Shown: piece after piece, positions 27,081-35,916 of the stretch
Position numbering within the stretch: the first letter of the stretch is position 1
How the letters are laid out: every line of letters begins with the position of its first letter
Assembly (NCBI RefSeq): GCF_003008575.1
Contig: NZ_CP027667.1
Span: 62,001-126,000, forward strand
Source: Melaminivora suipulveris
GTDB lineage: Bacteria > Pseudomonadota > Gammaproteobacteria > Burkholderiales > Burkholderiaceae_C
Direction: 5' to 3'
Length of the DNA: 64,000 nucleotides
Made by a program: the position numbers and the translations under genes
Notes under the pieces: generated by a model
Told to the model about the DNA's origin: nothing
The model's database searches: none
What the model saw: only the letters and a program-made list of their open reading frames with translations

Positions 27081-27976
27081 GTTTTTCCCCACCGCCCCTG
27101 CGGCGCCTGCTGCGCGCCGCCGTCTGCACCCTGGCGCTGGCCGGCAGCGCGCTGGCCGCGCAGGCCGCCATCCACATCACCGACGACCGCGGCCGCACGC
27201 TGCAGTTCAACGAGCCACCGCGCCGCGTGGTCAGCTTGCTGCCGTCCAGCACCGAGAGCCTGTGCGAGATGCAGCAGTGCGAGCGCCTGGTGGGCGTCGA
27301 TCGCTACTCCAACTGGCCCGAATCGGTGCGCCGCCTGCCCAAGGTGGGCGGCGGCATAGACCCCAACATCGAGGCCATCGTCGCCCTGAAGCCCGACGTG
27401 GTGTTGCTGTCCGTGAACAGCCGCGTGAGCGACCGGCTGGAATCGCTGGGCGTCAAGGTCGTCGCGCTGGAGCCCAAGACGCACGCCGACGTGCGCCGCG
27501 TGCTGACCACCATCGGCGACCTGTTCGCCGTCCCGCGCGCGCAAGGCGCCGATCGCTTGTGGCGCGTGATCGACGCGGCCGTGCAGGCGGCGGCGCAGTC
27601 CCTGCCCCCCAAGGCGCGCGGCGCGCGTGTGTACTTCGAGGTCAGCCGCGGGCCGTATGCCGCCGGCCAGCCGTCCTTCATCGGCGAGACGCTCTCGCGC
27701 CTGGGCGCGCGCAACGTGGTGCCGGCCGAGCTGGGCCCCTTCCCGCGCCTGAGCCCCGAATACGTGCTGCGCTCCCAGCCCGACGTGGTCATGGTCTCCA
27801 ACCGCAGCGCGCAGCCGCTGGCGCTTTACCCCGGCTGGAACAGGCTGGCCGCCATCAAGGCCGGGCGCCTGTGCGTCTTCGGCCCCGAGCAATCCGACGT
27901 GCTGGTGCGCCCCGGCCCGCGCATGGCCGAGGCGGCGCGCATCATGGCCGGCTGCCTGAGCGAGAAGCTGCAGTGA
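27077..27976 (+). CDS. btuF: Cobalamin ABC transporter periplasmic binding protein
   Basis: Class III binding protein of 299 residues, the B12 receptor for BtuCD. A signal peptide ends near AAQA (about 31). The mature part has ITDDRGRTLQFNEPPRRVVS, LLPSSTESLCEMQQCERLVG (about 56-75), VGGGIDPNIEAIVALKPDVV and a long helix linking the two lobes. Start and stop overlap both neighbours (ATGA with cobU, GTGA with btuC), so translation is coupled through the operon. Confidence 0.92.
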   Translation: MSFSPPPLRRLLRAAVCTLALAGSALAAQAAIHITDDRGRTLQFNEPPRRVVSLLPSSTESLCEMQQCERLVGVDRYSNWPESVRRLPKVGGGIDPNIEAIVALKPDVVLLSVNSRVSDRLESLGVKVVALEPKTHADVRRVLTTIGDLFAVPRAQGADRLWRVIDAAVQAAAQSLPPKARGARVYFEVSRGPYAAGQPSFIGETLSRLGARNVVPAELGPFPRLSPEYVLRSQPDVVMVSNRSAQPLALYPGWNRLAAIKAGRLCVFGPEQSDVLVRPGPRMAEAARIMAGCLSEKLQ

Positions 27977-29025
27977 GCGCCGGCGCGCTGCCCCACACGC
28001 TGCACGCCGGCCACGCCGCGCCGGCGCTGAGCCAGCGCCGCGCCCGCGTGCTGGCGGCCGCGCTGCTGGCGGTGAGCTGCGGCCTGCTGCTGCTGGGCGC
28101 GAGCGTCGGCAGCACGGGTTTCGACAGCGTACTGCGCATGGGCCAGGACGCTCTGGCGCAGCAGATCGTCTGGGACATCCGCCTGCCGCGCACGCTGGGC
28201 GCGTGGCTGGCGGGCGCGCTGCTGGGGCTGGCCGGCGCCATCTCGCAGGGGTTGTTTCGCAACCCGCTGGCCGACCCATACCTGCTGGGCAGTGCCTCGG
28301 GCGCGGCGCTGGGCGGGGCGCTGGCGCTGGCGTTCATGGGCGTGTCGCTGACCAACGCCGGCTGGCTGGCGCGCCTGGGGCTGACCGGCGCGGCCTTCGT
28401 CGGCGCCACCGGCGCGGTGCTTTTGACCCTGATGCTGGCGCGCGGCGTGCAGCACACGCTGCGCCTGTTGCTGGCCGGCGTGGTGGTCGGCGTGGTGCTG
28501 AGCGCCGCGCGCGACCTGATCCAGGTGGCGCACCCCAACATCCTGGAGGCCATGCAGGTTTTCACCATGGGCAGCTCGGCCTTCGTCGGCTGGCAGGCGT
28601 GCCTGCTGATGGCCGCGCTGTGGCTGGTGTGCGCGCTGGCGGCCTGGGCGCTGTCGCGCCTGCTGGACGGCCTGCTGCTGGGCGAGGCCACCGCCGCGAG
28701 CCTGGGCCTGCCCCTGACACCCATGCGCGCCGGCCTGGTGCTGGCGCTGGCGCTGGCCACCGGCACGGCCGTGGCGCACACCGGGCTGATCGCCTTCGTC
28801 GGCCTGGCCGCGCCGCATCTGGTGCGATCCATCGCGCGCGTCACGCACCAGTGGCAGGTCTGGCTGTCCAGCCTGATGGGCGGCGTGCTGCTGCTGGCCG
28901 CCGACATCCTGGCGCGCTGGCTGATCGCGCCGCAGGAGCTGCCCGTGGGCGTGCTCACCGCCGCCCTGGGCGGCAGCTACCTGCTGTGGCTGATGCACCG
29001 GCGCGGGCTCGGGGGCGGGCTGTGA
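27973..29025 (+). CDS. btuC: Cobalamin ABC transporter permease
   Basis: FecCD/BtuC-family inner-membrane permease of about 350 residues with ten predicted helices. Family marks are WDIRLPRTLGAWLAGALLGL (about 62-81), GLFRNPLADPYLLGSASGAA (about 94-113), VVVGVVLSAARDL, TGLIAFVGLAAPHLVRSIAR with the coupling helix (about 270-289) and the QELPVGVLTAALGGSYLLWL end. It starts at GTG 27973 overlapping the btuF stop. Confidence 0.94.
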   Translation: MSAGALPHTLHAGHAAPALSQRRARVLAAALLAVSCGLLLLGASVGSTGFDSVLRMGQDALAQQIVWDIRLPRTLGAWLAGALLGLAGAISQGLFRNPLADPYLLGSASGAALGGALALAFMGVSLTNAGWLARLGLTGAAFVGATGAVLLTLMLARGVQHTLRLLLAGVVVGVVLSAARDLIQVAHPNILEAMQVFTMGSSAFVGWQACLLMAALWLVCALAAWALSRLLDGLLLGEATAASLGLPLTPMRAGLVLALALATGTAVAHTGLIAFVGLAAPHLVRSIARVTHQWQVWLSSLMGGVLLLAADILARWLIAPQELPVGVLTAALGGSYLLWLMHRRGLGGGL

Positions 29026-29029
29026 GGCA

Positions 29030-29090
29030 TGTTGCTAGCGATTCGATAGCTATGCGCGCTTGCAACGTGCGGGCTGGCGTGCAAAAAGCC
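29030..29090. repeat. Interspersed repeat family A, copy 5, at the btuD start
   Basis: A diverged forward copy, GATAGCTATGCGCGCTTGCA, then CGTGCGGGCTGGCGTGCAAA and AAGCC. It spans the btuD start codon: its ATAGCTATG supplies the ATG and its remainder encodes about the first 13 residues. Confidence 0.55.
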
Positions 29091-29813
29091 CAGATATTGC
29101 GCGGTATCGACGTGGCGCTGCCCGCCGCGCGCTGGACCAGCGTCGTCGGCCCCAACGGCGCGGGCAAGTCCACCCTGCTCAAGGTGCTCGCCGGCCTGCT
29201 GCGCCATGCGCGCGTGCAGGGCGAGGTCGAGTTGCTGGGCCGCCCGCTGGCGCAGTGGCCGGCGCGCGAGCGGGCGCGCCAGCTGGCCTGGCTGGGCCAG
29301 AACGAAGCCGCCGAGGGCGATCTGCCGGCCTACGACATCGCCATGCTCGGCCGCCTGCCGCACCGCGCCTGGATGGCGCCGCCGTCGGATGCCGACCATG
29401 CCGCCGTGCAGGCCGCCCTCAAGACCACGCAGGCCTGGGACTGGCGTGCGCGGCCGTTGGCGCAATTGTCCGGCGGCGAGCGCCAGCGCGTGCTGCTGGC
29501 GCGCGCGCTGGCGGTGCAGGCGCCCGTCATGCTGATGGACGAACCCCTGGCCAACCTCGATCCGCCGCACCAGACCGACTGGCTGCGCACCGTGCGCGAA
29601 CTGGTCGCCGCCGGCGGCACAGTGGTCAGCGTGCTGCACGAGATCTCGATCGCGCTGCAGGCCGACGACCTGCTGATCATGGAAGGCGGCCTCGTGGTGC
29701 ACCACGGCGCATGCGCCGACGCCGCCACGCATGCGGCGCTGGAGCGGGTGTTCGAGCGGCGCATCCAGGTGCGCCAGATCGACGGCATCTGGATGGCGCT
29801 GCCGCGTGTTTGA
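29052..29813 (+). CDS. btuD: Cobalamin ABC transporter ATPase
   Basis: ABC ATPase of 253 residues partnering BtuC. Walker A VVGPNGAGKSTLLKVLAGLL (about 31-50), the Q-loop WLGQNEA, signature LSGGERQRVLLARAL (about 137-151), Walker B VMLMDEPLANLD (about 156-167) and the switch His in VLHEISIAL are all present. ATG 29052 falls within an interspersed repeat; a GTG at 29022 that overlaps the btuC stop is in frame too and would add ten residues encoded by the repeat. The usual N terminus of the family is shorter on this side, so either start is possible. Confidence 0.92.
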   Translation: MRACNVRAGVQKAQILRGIDVALPAARWTSVVGPNGAGKSTLLKVLAGLLRHARVQGEVELLGRPLAQWPARERARQLAWLGQNEAAEGDLPAYDIAMLGRLPHRAWMAPPSDADHAAVQAALKTTQAWDWRARPLAQLSGGERQRVLLARALAVQAPVMLMDEPLANLDPPHQTDWLRTVRELVAAGGTVVSVLHEISIALQADDLLIMEGGLVVHHGACADAATHAALERVFERRIQVRQIDGIWMALPRV

Positions 29814-29840
29814 TTGGATTGACTTGAAAGGAGTTTTCCC

Positions 29841-30410
29841 ATGCAGATCGAAACCCCACCCAGCGAGAAGCCCTACGAGAAGCCTGAGGGCGAGCGCCGC
29901 GGCTTGGTGATCGTCAACACCGGCGACGGCAAGGGCAAGAGCACGGCGGCTTTCGGCCTGGCGTTTCGCGCCACCGGCCGCGGCAAGGCGGTGAAGGTGT
30001 TCCAGTTCATGAAGGTGCCCAGCGCGCGCTTTGGCGAGCACCGCCTGGCCGATCAGGTGGGCCTGGCGGTCGAGGGACTGGGCGACGGTTTTTCGTGGAA
30101 AAGCAGGGATCTGGAGCACTCCGCCCAGCTGGCGCGCGATGGCTGGGCCAAGGCCAGCGCGGCCATCCTGTCGGGCGAATATTTCCTGGTGGTGCTCGAC
30201 GAGGTGACCTATCCGCTGATCTACGGCTGGCTGCCGCTCCAGGACGTGCTGGACACCCTGGCACGCCGCCCCAAGGACGTGCACGTGTGCCTGACCGGCC
30301 GGCGCTGCCCGCAGGAGATCATCGACGTGGCCGACACCGTGACCGAGATGAAGCTGATCAAGCACGCCTTCCAGGCCGGCATCCCGGCGCAGCGCGGCAT
30401 CGAGGACTGA
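29841..30410 (+). CDS. cobO: Corrinoid adenosyltransferase (CobO/BtuR type)
   Basis: Transfers the adenosyl group of ATP to reduced corrinoids, giving the 5'-deoxyadenosyl form. The 189-residue protein has the P-loop NTGDGKGKSTAAFGLAFRA (about 26-44), KVFQFMKVPSARFGE, the VVLDEVTYPLIYGWL block (about 115-129) and CLTGRRCPQEIIDVADTVTE (about 150-169). A strong AAGGAG stands 9 bases before ATG 29841. Placed behind btuCDF, it traps imported corrinoid and feeds the cobU/cobQ steps. Confidence 0.96.
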   Translation: MQIETPPSEKPYEKPEGERRGLVIVNTGDGKGKSTAAFGLAFRATGRGKAVKVFQFMKVPSARFGEHRLADQVGLAVEGLGDGFSWKSRDLEHSAQLARDGWAKASAAILSGEYFLVVLDEVTYPLIYGWLPLQDVLDTLARRPKDVHVCLTGRRCPQEIIDVADTVTEMKLIKHAFQAGIPAQRGIED

Positions 30411-30478
30411 CGCCCTGCGCGGCGGCACGCGCGTCGGCACAATGCCTGCTTAGCACTCTTCACCGCAAGGAGTCCGTC

Positions 30479-31000
30479 ATGCCCCTGACCTCGACCGTCA
30501 TCCCCACTCCCTTGGGCGACATGCTCGCCGTGGCCTCGGAGCAGGGGCTTTGCCTGCTGGAATTCCTCGGCCAGAACGGCGTTGAGCGCGAACTGGCCCA
30601 GGTCGAGGCAGCGCGCGGTGGGCCGGTGCAGGAGGGCAGCAACGCCGTCCTGGAGCAGGCGCGTCAGCAGCTCGGCGAGTATTTCGCCGGCGAGCGGCAG
30701 GAGTTTTCCATTCCACTGGATCTCGTGGGCACGCCGTTCCAGCTCAAGACCTGGCAGGCGCTGCTGGCCATCCCGTTCGGCGAGACGCGCAGCTACTCCC
30801 AGCAGGCGCACCACATCGGTCAGCCTACCGCCACGCGTGCCGTGGCCGGCGCCAATGGGTGCAACAAGGTCTCCATCGTCGTGCCATGCCACCGCGTGAT
30901 CGGCAGCAACGGCAGCCTGACCGGCTTCGGCGGCGGCCTGCCGCGCAAGCAGGCCCTGCTGGAGCTGGAAGGGCGGGTGGCAGCACCGATTTTGATATGA
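30479..31000 (+). CDS. ogt: Methylated-DNA-protein cysteine methyltransferase
   Basis: Suicide enzyme that takes O6-alkyl groups from guanine onto its own cysteine. The 173-residue protein has the C-terminal HTH-like core AIPFGETRSYSQQAHHIGQP (about 98-117) and the active site VVPCHRVIGSNGSLTGFGGG with Cys137. A GGAG precedes ATG 30479. The last residues (PILI) are encoded by the start of an interspersed repeat, so the C terminus has been altered without touching the catalytic part. It is not part of B12 metabolism. Confidence 0.95.
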   Translation: MPLTSTVIPTPLGDMLAVASEQGLCLLEFLGQNGVERELAQVEAARGGPVQEGSNAVLEQARQQLGEYFAGERQEFSIPLDLVGTPFQLKTWQALLAIPFGETRSYSQQAHHIGQPTATRAVAGANGCNKVSIVVPCHRVIGSNGSLTGFGGGLPRKQALLELEGRVAAPILI

Positions 31001-31050
31001 ATCGGCCGCCAGTCGGCGTGAATCAAGCGTTTGCAGCTATGAAAATTGAA
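30989..31050. repeat. Interspersed repeat family A, copy 6, at the ogt/hydrolase junction
   Basis: Inverted copy. On the minus strand: TTTTCATAGCTGCAAACGCT, TGATTCACGCCGACTGGCGG, CCGATTCATATCAAAATCGG. It supplies the ogt stop codon and the ATG of the next gene (its ...GCTATGAAAA). Confidence 0.75.
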
Positions 31051-31962
31051 GTGTACGAGCCGCTGCGCTTTGGGGCGGTCGAGGTCTATCTGGGAGCCAA
31101 GTCCGGCAAATATCCCGACGGCAACCAGGTGCTGGTGCAGGGAGCCGACACGCGCGTCGCTTTCGACACGCCCCTTGTCTCGCGCCAGTTGGCCGATGAG
31201 CTGGCGCAGGTCGATCTGGTGCTGCTGGGCCACGTCCACGAGGACCACACGGTGGCGCTGGGCAGCATGCCGCACGCCGCCGTGCAGGTGCACGAGGCGG
31301 ATCTGGCGGCAGCGCAGTCATGGGACGGCCTGGCGCGCCACTATGGCTATTCCATCCCGGTGCTGGAGCAGCTGCATGCGCTGGTGCAACGTGATTTCGA
31401 CTACACCCCACGCCCGGACGCCACCGCTTACGTCGACGGCCAGGCGTGGGATCTGGGCGGCGGCGTGCGCGTGCGCGCGCATCACCTGCCAGGGCACACC
31501 GCCGGCCACTGCGCGCTGGTGGAGGAGAGCTCGGGCGTGGCCTTCATCGGCGACATCGACCTGACGGGCTTCGGCCCCTACTACGGCGACGCCAGCTCCG
31601 ACCTGGGGGCGTTCCGGCGCAGCCTGCGGTGCGTGCGCGAACTGGACGCGCGGGTCTGGGTCACCTCGCACCACCGCGGCGTGTTGACCGAACGCGCCGC
31701 CTTCGAGGATGCCCTGGCGCGCTTTGCCAGCAAGATCGACGAGCGCAGCGAACGCCTGCTGGGCTACCTGCAAGACGGCCCGCAGACGCTGGCGCAGCTG
31801 ACCGCCCGGCGCATCCTGTACCCCGTGGGCTTTGAATACCCGTACGTGGACAGTGCGGAACAGCGCAGCATCGCTCAGCATCTGGACTGGCTCATCGGGC
31901 AGGGCGAGGTGCGGTCAACGGCCGACGCCGCGGGCGTCGCCTCGTTTGCTCTGGCGCACTGA
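31039..31962 (+). CDS. MBL-fold metallo-hydrolase
   Basis: Metallo-beta-lactamase-fold protein of 307 residues. The di-metal motif is LLGHVHEDHTVAL (about 65-77; HxHxDH), with the second His in HLPGHTAGHCALVEES (about 152-167), the bridging Asp in FIGDIDLTGFGPYYGDAS and a later His in VTSHHRGVL. The C-terminal ~90 residues form a helical add-on (YLQDGPQTLAQLTARRILYP) of the kind seen in glyoxalase-II/LACTB2-like enzymes. Substrate unknown. ATG 30997, overlapping the ogt stop, would add 14 repeat-encoded residues in frame; ATG 31039 is preferred because the fold starts there. Confidence 0.85.
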   Translation: MKIEVYEPLRFGAVEVYLGAKSGKYPDGNQVLVQGADTRVAFDTPLVSRQLADELAQVDLVLLGHVHEDHTVALGSMPHAAVQVHEADLAAAQSWDGLARHYGYSIPVLEQLHALVQRDFDYTPRPDATAYVDGQAWDLGGGVRVRAHHLPGHTAGHCALVEESSGVAFIGDIDLTGFGPYYGDASSDLGAFRRSLRCVRELDARVWVTSHHRGVLTERAAFEDALARFASKIDERSERLLGYLQDGPQTLAQLTARRILYPVGFEYPYVDSAEQRSIAQHLDWLIGQGEVRSTADAAGVASFALAH

Positions 31963-31990
31963 CGCGCCGCTGGTCCGGGGCGGCGGTTCT

Positions 31991-34078
31991 TCAGGCCTGT
32001 AGACGAGCGTTGGCCCGGCGCAGCTGCTCGCGCGCGCCGTGCACAACGTGTTCGGCAGAGTGAGTTGCGCCCGGCGGCGCGTCATCCTCGTTCTGAAAGT
32101 TCAGCTTCGGCACGCCGCCCAGGAGCAGGTCGAACGCATCCAGCCGCTGCGCCATGACGGCGACGGCGCGCGCATCGCGCGTTCCTGCGAACGCCGGGTA
32201 GGCGTAGCGCACGGTCCTGCCGCTGACCGCCGCCCAGGAGCCGATGCGCCGCACCCGACCGTTGCGCTGCAGCGTGCGCACCGGGCTGGGGTCCAGCTCG
32301 TAATGGATCAGGTGCCGGCACCAGCGGTGCAGGTCCACGCCCTCGCTCAGGCGGTCGGTCGCCACCAGCACGTCCGGGCCGAAAGGGCTGTTGAACAGGG
32401 CCAGCACGATGTCGGCCCGACCGGCGTACAGGCTGCGCGGTGGGTCGCCGCCGCCTTCGGCATCCCAGGCGCCCAGCACCCGCAGGCCGGCATCCAGACC
32501 GCCAGGAAAGTGCGTGCGCCCGCGCGCGAACCCCGCTCCGGCCTGGCCCATGGCGCGCAGCATGGCCCGGGTGGATGGCGAGCGCGCATCCAGCAGCACA
32601 TCCGCCAGCGCCCGCGCGGCAGCGGCGATGCTGCCGGCAGCGCGCGGCGCGCCGCGCGGGCGCTGGCGCTCCAGTTGCGACACCAGGCGGGCAGGCTGCG
32701 CCGAGGGGGCTTTCAGCCACCCCTGTACCTGGGCGCACAGGCCGGGCGAGCACAGCCAGTCGATCAGCGGAACAACCAGGTGCTGATCGTGCGGCCGGTG
32801 CAGGATGGCCTCCCACGCCGCGCGCCATGCGGCCGCCGGCACGCGTGGCGGCTGCGGCAGGGGCAGCGCGGGCAATGTGGCCTCCAGCGTGCGCAGCAGC
32901 TCGGCAGCCGTCGCGCGGTGGTGGCAGAACACCAGCACTTTTTCCTGCTGCTCACCAGTCACGGCAGCGACGGCTGCTGCCACCGCGGCCATCTTGGGGT
33001 GGGGCTGGGTGCGCAGCGCATCCAGTGCCTGGCGCGTGTGCGCGGCGTGGCGCAGGGCCAGCGCATCGGCGCGCTCGGCCGCCCGTTGCGCAGCGCGGTC
33101 AACGGCATCTGCCACCGGCTCCCAGCCGATGTGAAAGCGCGGGTCATAGCGCCGCTCGCCGCTGCGCTCGGGCACCAGGTGCATCAGCCGGTCCAGGCGC
33201 AGCAGCAGGGTCAGCTCCTGCGCCGTGGCTGGGCGCACGGGAATCGCCCAGGGCTGCGCGTCCAGCCGGCCGTAGCGCCGCCGCTCGGCCGCGGGCAGGT
33301 GTTCGATGCTGTGGCGAATGACCCAGGGCGCCAGCGCCTGGACGGCGTCTTCGGCGGCACGGGCCAGTCGGCGTACCTGCGCGGGCAGGTCCGGTTCGAT
33401 GGCCCGATCCTGGTGCAGGCGCGCCAGTTCGTCGGCGTACTGCTGGATGCGGGCGCAGGGCGGCGCACCGGCCAGCGCCAGCAGGCGTTGCAGCTCGGCG
33501 GGCTGGAGGCTCATGGGGGTGGCGGTCAGCAGCAGCACGCGCTGGGCGCGCTGCGCGAGCGCTTCAACCGCCTGGCGCAGCCCGGACGCCTCGGCCTTGG
33601 CCCGATGGGCCTCGTCCACGATCAGCAGGCCGGCCGATGCGCCCGCTCCCCTGGCTTGCAAGGCGCGCGCATCGTGATGCGTCGCCAGCTGGATGTGCCC
33701 GGCGCGCAGCCGGCCCACCAACCGTAACTGGTGCACTTTGGCGGGGTCGGCGCCGTGGCGCGCGAACGGCGCGGCGCAGCGCGCCAGTTCGCGCGCCCAG
33801 CGGTCGCGCAGCGTCTTGTTGGGCACATGGATGCGCACGCTGTGGCCCTGGCAGGCCACGGCCCACGCCACCAGCGCCGCCACGGTGGTCTTGCCCAGGC
33901 CGGCATCGTCGGCCAGCAACGCGCCGCGGCCGCCGGCCAGGCGCTCGAGCAGCGTGCGCGCGGTGCGGAACTGGCGCGCCAGCGGTTCGGCGAGCAGGCC
34001 CGTTTCCGGGCCGGCATAAGAATCGGCGTGGTGCAGCAGGCGCCAGCGCCGCGCATCGAGGCGAAACCCGTCCGTCAT
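31991..34078 (-). CDS. DEAH/SF2 helicase of the five-gene operon
   Basis: A 695-residue SF2 helicase, SNF2-like in layout. Walker A DDAGLGKTTVAALV (about 57-70), motif Ia HVPNKTLRDRWAREL, Walker B LIVDEAHRA with DEAH at 155-158, and motif III LLLTATPMS (about 182-190) are followed by a second RecA domain with KVLVFCHHRATAAELLRTLE, VLVATDRLSEGVDLHRWCRH and LQRNGRVRRIGS, containing the arginine finger. A long insertion separates the C-terminal motifs. It is the last gene of the operon; ATG 34078 overlaps the previous stop (ATGA). It may unwind or translocate DNA for the nucleases encoded upstream (inference). Confidence 0.9.
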   Translation of the reverse strand: MTDGFRLDARRWRLLHHADSYAGPETGLLAEPLARQFRTARTLLERLAGGRGALLADDAGLGKTTVAALVAWAVACQGHSVRIHVPNKTLRDRWARELARCAAPFARHGADPAKVHQLRLVGRLRAGHIQLATHHDARALQARGAGASAGLLIVDEAHRAKAEASGLRQAVEALAQRAQRVLLLTATPMSLQPAELQRLLALAGAPPCARIQQYADELARLHQDRAIEPDLPAQVRRLARAAEDAVQALAPWVIRHSIEHLPAAERRRYGRLDAQPWAIPVRPATAQELTLLLRLDRLMHLVPERSGERRYDPRFHIGWEPVADAVDRAAQRAAERADALALRHAAHTRQALDALRTQPHPKMAAVAAAVAAVTGEQQEKVLVFCHHRATAAELLRTLEATLPALPLPQPPRVPAAAWRAAWEAILHRPHDQHLVVPLIDWLCSPGLCAQVQGWLKAPSAQPARLVSQLERQRPRGAPRAAGSIAAAARALADVLLDARSPSTRAMLRAMGQAGAGFARGRTHFPGGLDAGLRVLGAWDAEGGGDPPRSLYAGRADIVLALFNSPFGPDVLVATDRLSEGVDLHRWCRHLIHYELDPSPVRTLQRNGRVRRIGSWAAVSGRTVRYAYPAFAGTRDARAVAVMAQRLDAFDLLLGGVPKLNFQNEDDAPPGATHSAEHVVHGAREQLRRANARLQA

Positions 34079-35916
34079 AGGTATTGCTCCAGGCGCCAGC
34101 CCAGCTCTTCGGCGGCGAGCAGGTGCGCCGGGTCGGCGCGCCGGGCAAAAAGACATTGCAGCGCCTGGCCATCGGCGAGCAACTGCGCGCGGCGCCACGC
34201 TTCGCCCTCGGCAAAAGCCTGGCGCGCGGCCGCCTGCCATTGGTCGACCACGGCAAAGGCGGCGCGGGCATCGCGCCAGGCGAGCAGGCTGTAGTCCGCG
34301 CCCGGCGCGCCGCTCGCCGGGGCGGTCGGCACCTGAGGTGCGCCGGCCGCCTTGCCGTGATCGGACCAGACGTCTTCCAGCGGCGCGGTGCGCCCGGCAT
34401 AGCGCTGCAACAGCAGGGCATCGTGCAGCGCCTGTACCTGAAGCGGATCGACGCCAGGCAGGTCGATGCCGCCATCAGCCAGTGCCTGCGGCGCGCGTAC
34501 ATCGAGCACCGGCACGCACAGCGCTTCGTCACCCAGGGACAGTCGGGCGTGCAGCGGCGCGGGGTGGGTCCGGCGGCAGGCGATGCGCGCGCTGCCGCCT
34601 TGCAGACGCGTGGCGCGCGTGCTGCCATCGGTGAATTCGATGAGCACGCGCACGGCTTGCTGCGTCTCGGTCGTGCGGGCTTGCAGCTCGACTTGGCTGC
34701 CGTCCCAGGTGGCTTGTGCCCAGGCGAGCAGGGCGCCACGGCGCTCGTCGGCGCGCGCCTGGCACCACGGCACAGCCGCCGGCGGATCGAACCGGCCCTG
34801 CCAGCCAAGAGGCGCGCGCCAGTCAGTTTTGAGCAGCACGCCGAGCTCGAAATTGTCCGGCGTGCGCCTGCCCGCGCCCCAGGCGGCGGTGCTCCAGTTG
34901 GCCGAGGTCACCAGCAACCGCCAGCCGGCGGCCGCGTTGCGGCTGCGCAGCAGGTACAGCTTGGCATGGCTCCAGCGCAGGTCCGCGCGCGGCTGGTGCG
35001 CGTGCCACGCGGCGGCATGGGGCAGCCGGTGCATGTGCACGCCCTGACCCAGCAACTGCTGGCATGACTCGGGCGTCAGTTGCCAGGCGCCGGGCGTGGC
35101 CCAGGGGTGCTGAGCGTCGATCCAATACAGGTGCGTGCGCTGGGGCGCCACGCCCACGGCGGCAAGCCAGGCGGGCAGGGTGCGCGCGTTCCAGTCGCCG
35201 ATGGTGGGCGCCAGGACATGCAGCTCCGCGGGACACGCCAATTGCGCCAGGCGTTGCAAGGCGCCTGCGCGCCCAGGGATGCTGGCGATGAACTCCACCC
35301 CCTGCGGTGGCGCGGCGCGCATCAGCAGCGCCGTCAATTCATCCAGCCGTTCGCGGGCAAGGCTGCCTGCCGCACGCCCCAGCGCGCTGAGGAAGTCGAC
35401 CAGCTCGCTCCAGGCGGCGGTAGCGGGCGGCGTGCCCTGGGCGCTGGCCAGCGGCAGCCGGCAGCTCCAGCCGGCTTGCAACTGGCTGCGAAAGGCCGCG
35501 CCCGACAGGTTGGTCGACGACACGTACAAGTCCAGATACTGCGTCGCGCCCACCTGCCAGTGCATGGCCCAGAACTTGGCGTGCTGCACGCACTGGCCCT
35601 GGGCGCCGACGATGAAATGGCTCACATGGCGCCACAGCCAGGGGTAGGCCGCATCGGCCGCCCCGGCGCGGGTCGGGCTGGTGATGATGTTCAGGCGGCC
35701 GCGCAGGGGCGCCAGGCGCAGCGCCAGCTCCGCCAGGAACAGCGTGCGGCCGGGGCCCTCGCCTGCCGACGCCTGCTCGCAGCCGAGCAGGGCCGGCAGC
35801 AGGTGCTCGACCAGCAGCGCCGCATCGGGCGGCTCGAAGCTGGTCATCCACAGGCCGCGCAACTGGCCGCCGGCGGGTGGGCGGGGCAGGGCGTCGCGCC
35901 AGTCGGGTGTGCTCAT
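34075..35916 (-). CDS. Tdp1-like phospholipase D-family phosphodiesterase
   Basis: A 613-residue protein with two HKD half-sites as in tyrosyl-DNA phosphodiesterase 1. Site one: QHAKFWAMHWQVG with H112 and K114, followed by LYVSSTNLSGAAF (S133/N136). Site two: WSHAKLYLLRSRN with H317 and K319, followed by LLVTSANWSTAAWG and NFELGVLL (about 355-362), wording very close to the second Tdp1 motif. Tdp1 removes proteins or adducts from DNA 3' ends; related PLD nucleases (as in DISARM DrmC) cut DNA. Residues ~365-613 form an extra C-terminal domain I do not recognise. ATGA overlaps at both ends. Confidence 0.8.
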   Translation of the reverse strand: MSTPDWRDALPRPPAGGQLRGLWMTSFEPPDAALLVEHLLPALLGCEQASAGEGPGRTLFLAELALRLAPLRGRLNIITSPTRAGAADAAYPWLWRHVSHFIVGAQGQCVQHAKFWAMHWQVGATQYLDLYVSSTNLSGAAFRSQLQAGWSCRLPLASAQGTPPATAAWSELVDFLSALGRAAGSLARERLDELTALLMRAAPPQGVEFIASIPGRAGALQRLAQLACPAELHVLAPTIGDWNARTLPAWLAAVGVAPQRTHLYWIDAQHPWATPGAWQLTPESCQQLLGQGVHMHRLPHAAAWHAHQPRADLRWSHAKLYLLRSRNAAAGWRLLVTSANWSTAAWGAGRRTPDNFELGVLLKTDWRAPLGWQGRFDPPAAVPWCQARADERRGALLAWAQATWDGSQVELQARTTETQQAVRVLIEFTDGSTRATRLQGGSARIACRRTHPAPLHARLSLGDEALCVPVLDVRAPQALADGGIDLPGVDPLQVQALHDALLLQRYAGRTAPLEDVWSDHGKAAGAPQVPTAPASGAPGADYSLLAWRDARAAFAVVDQWQAAARQAFAEGEAWRRAQLLADGQALQCLFARRADPAHLLAAEELGWRLEQYL

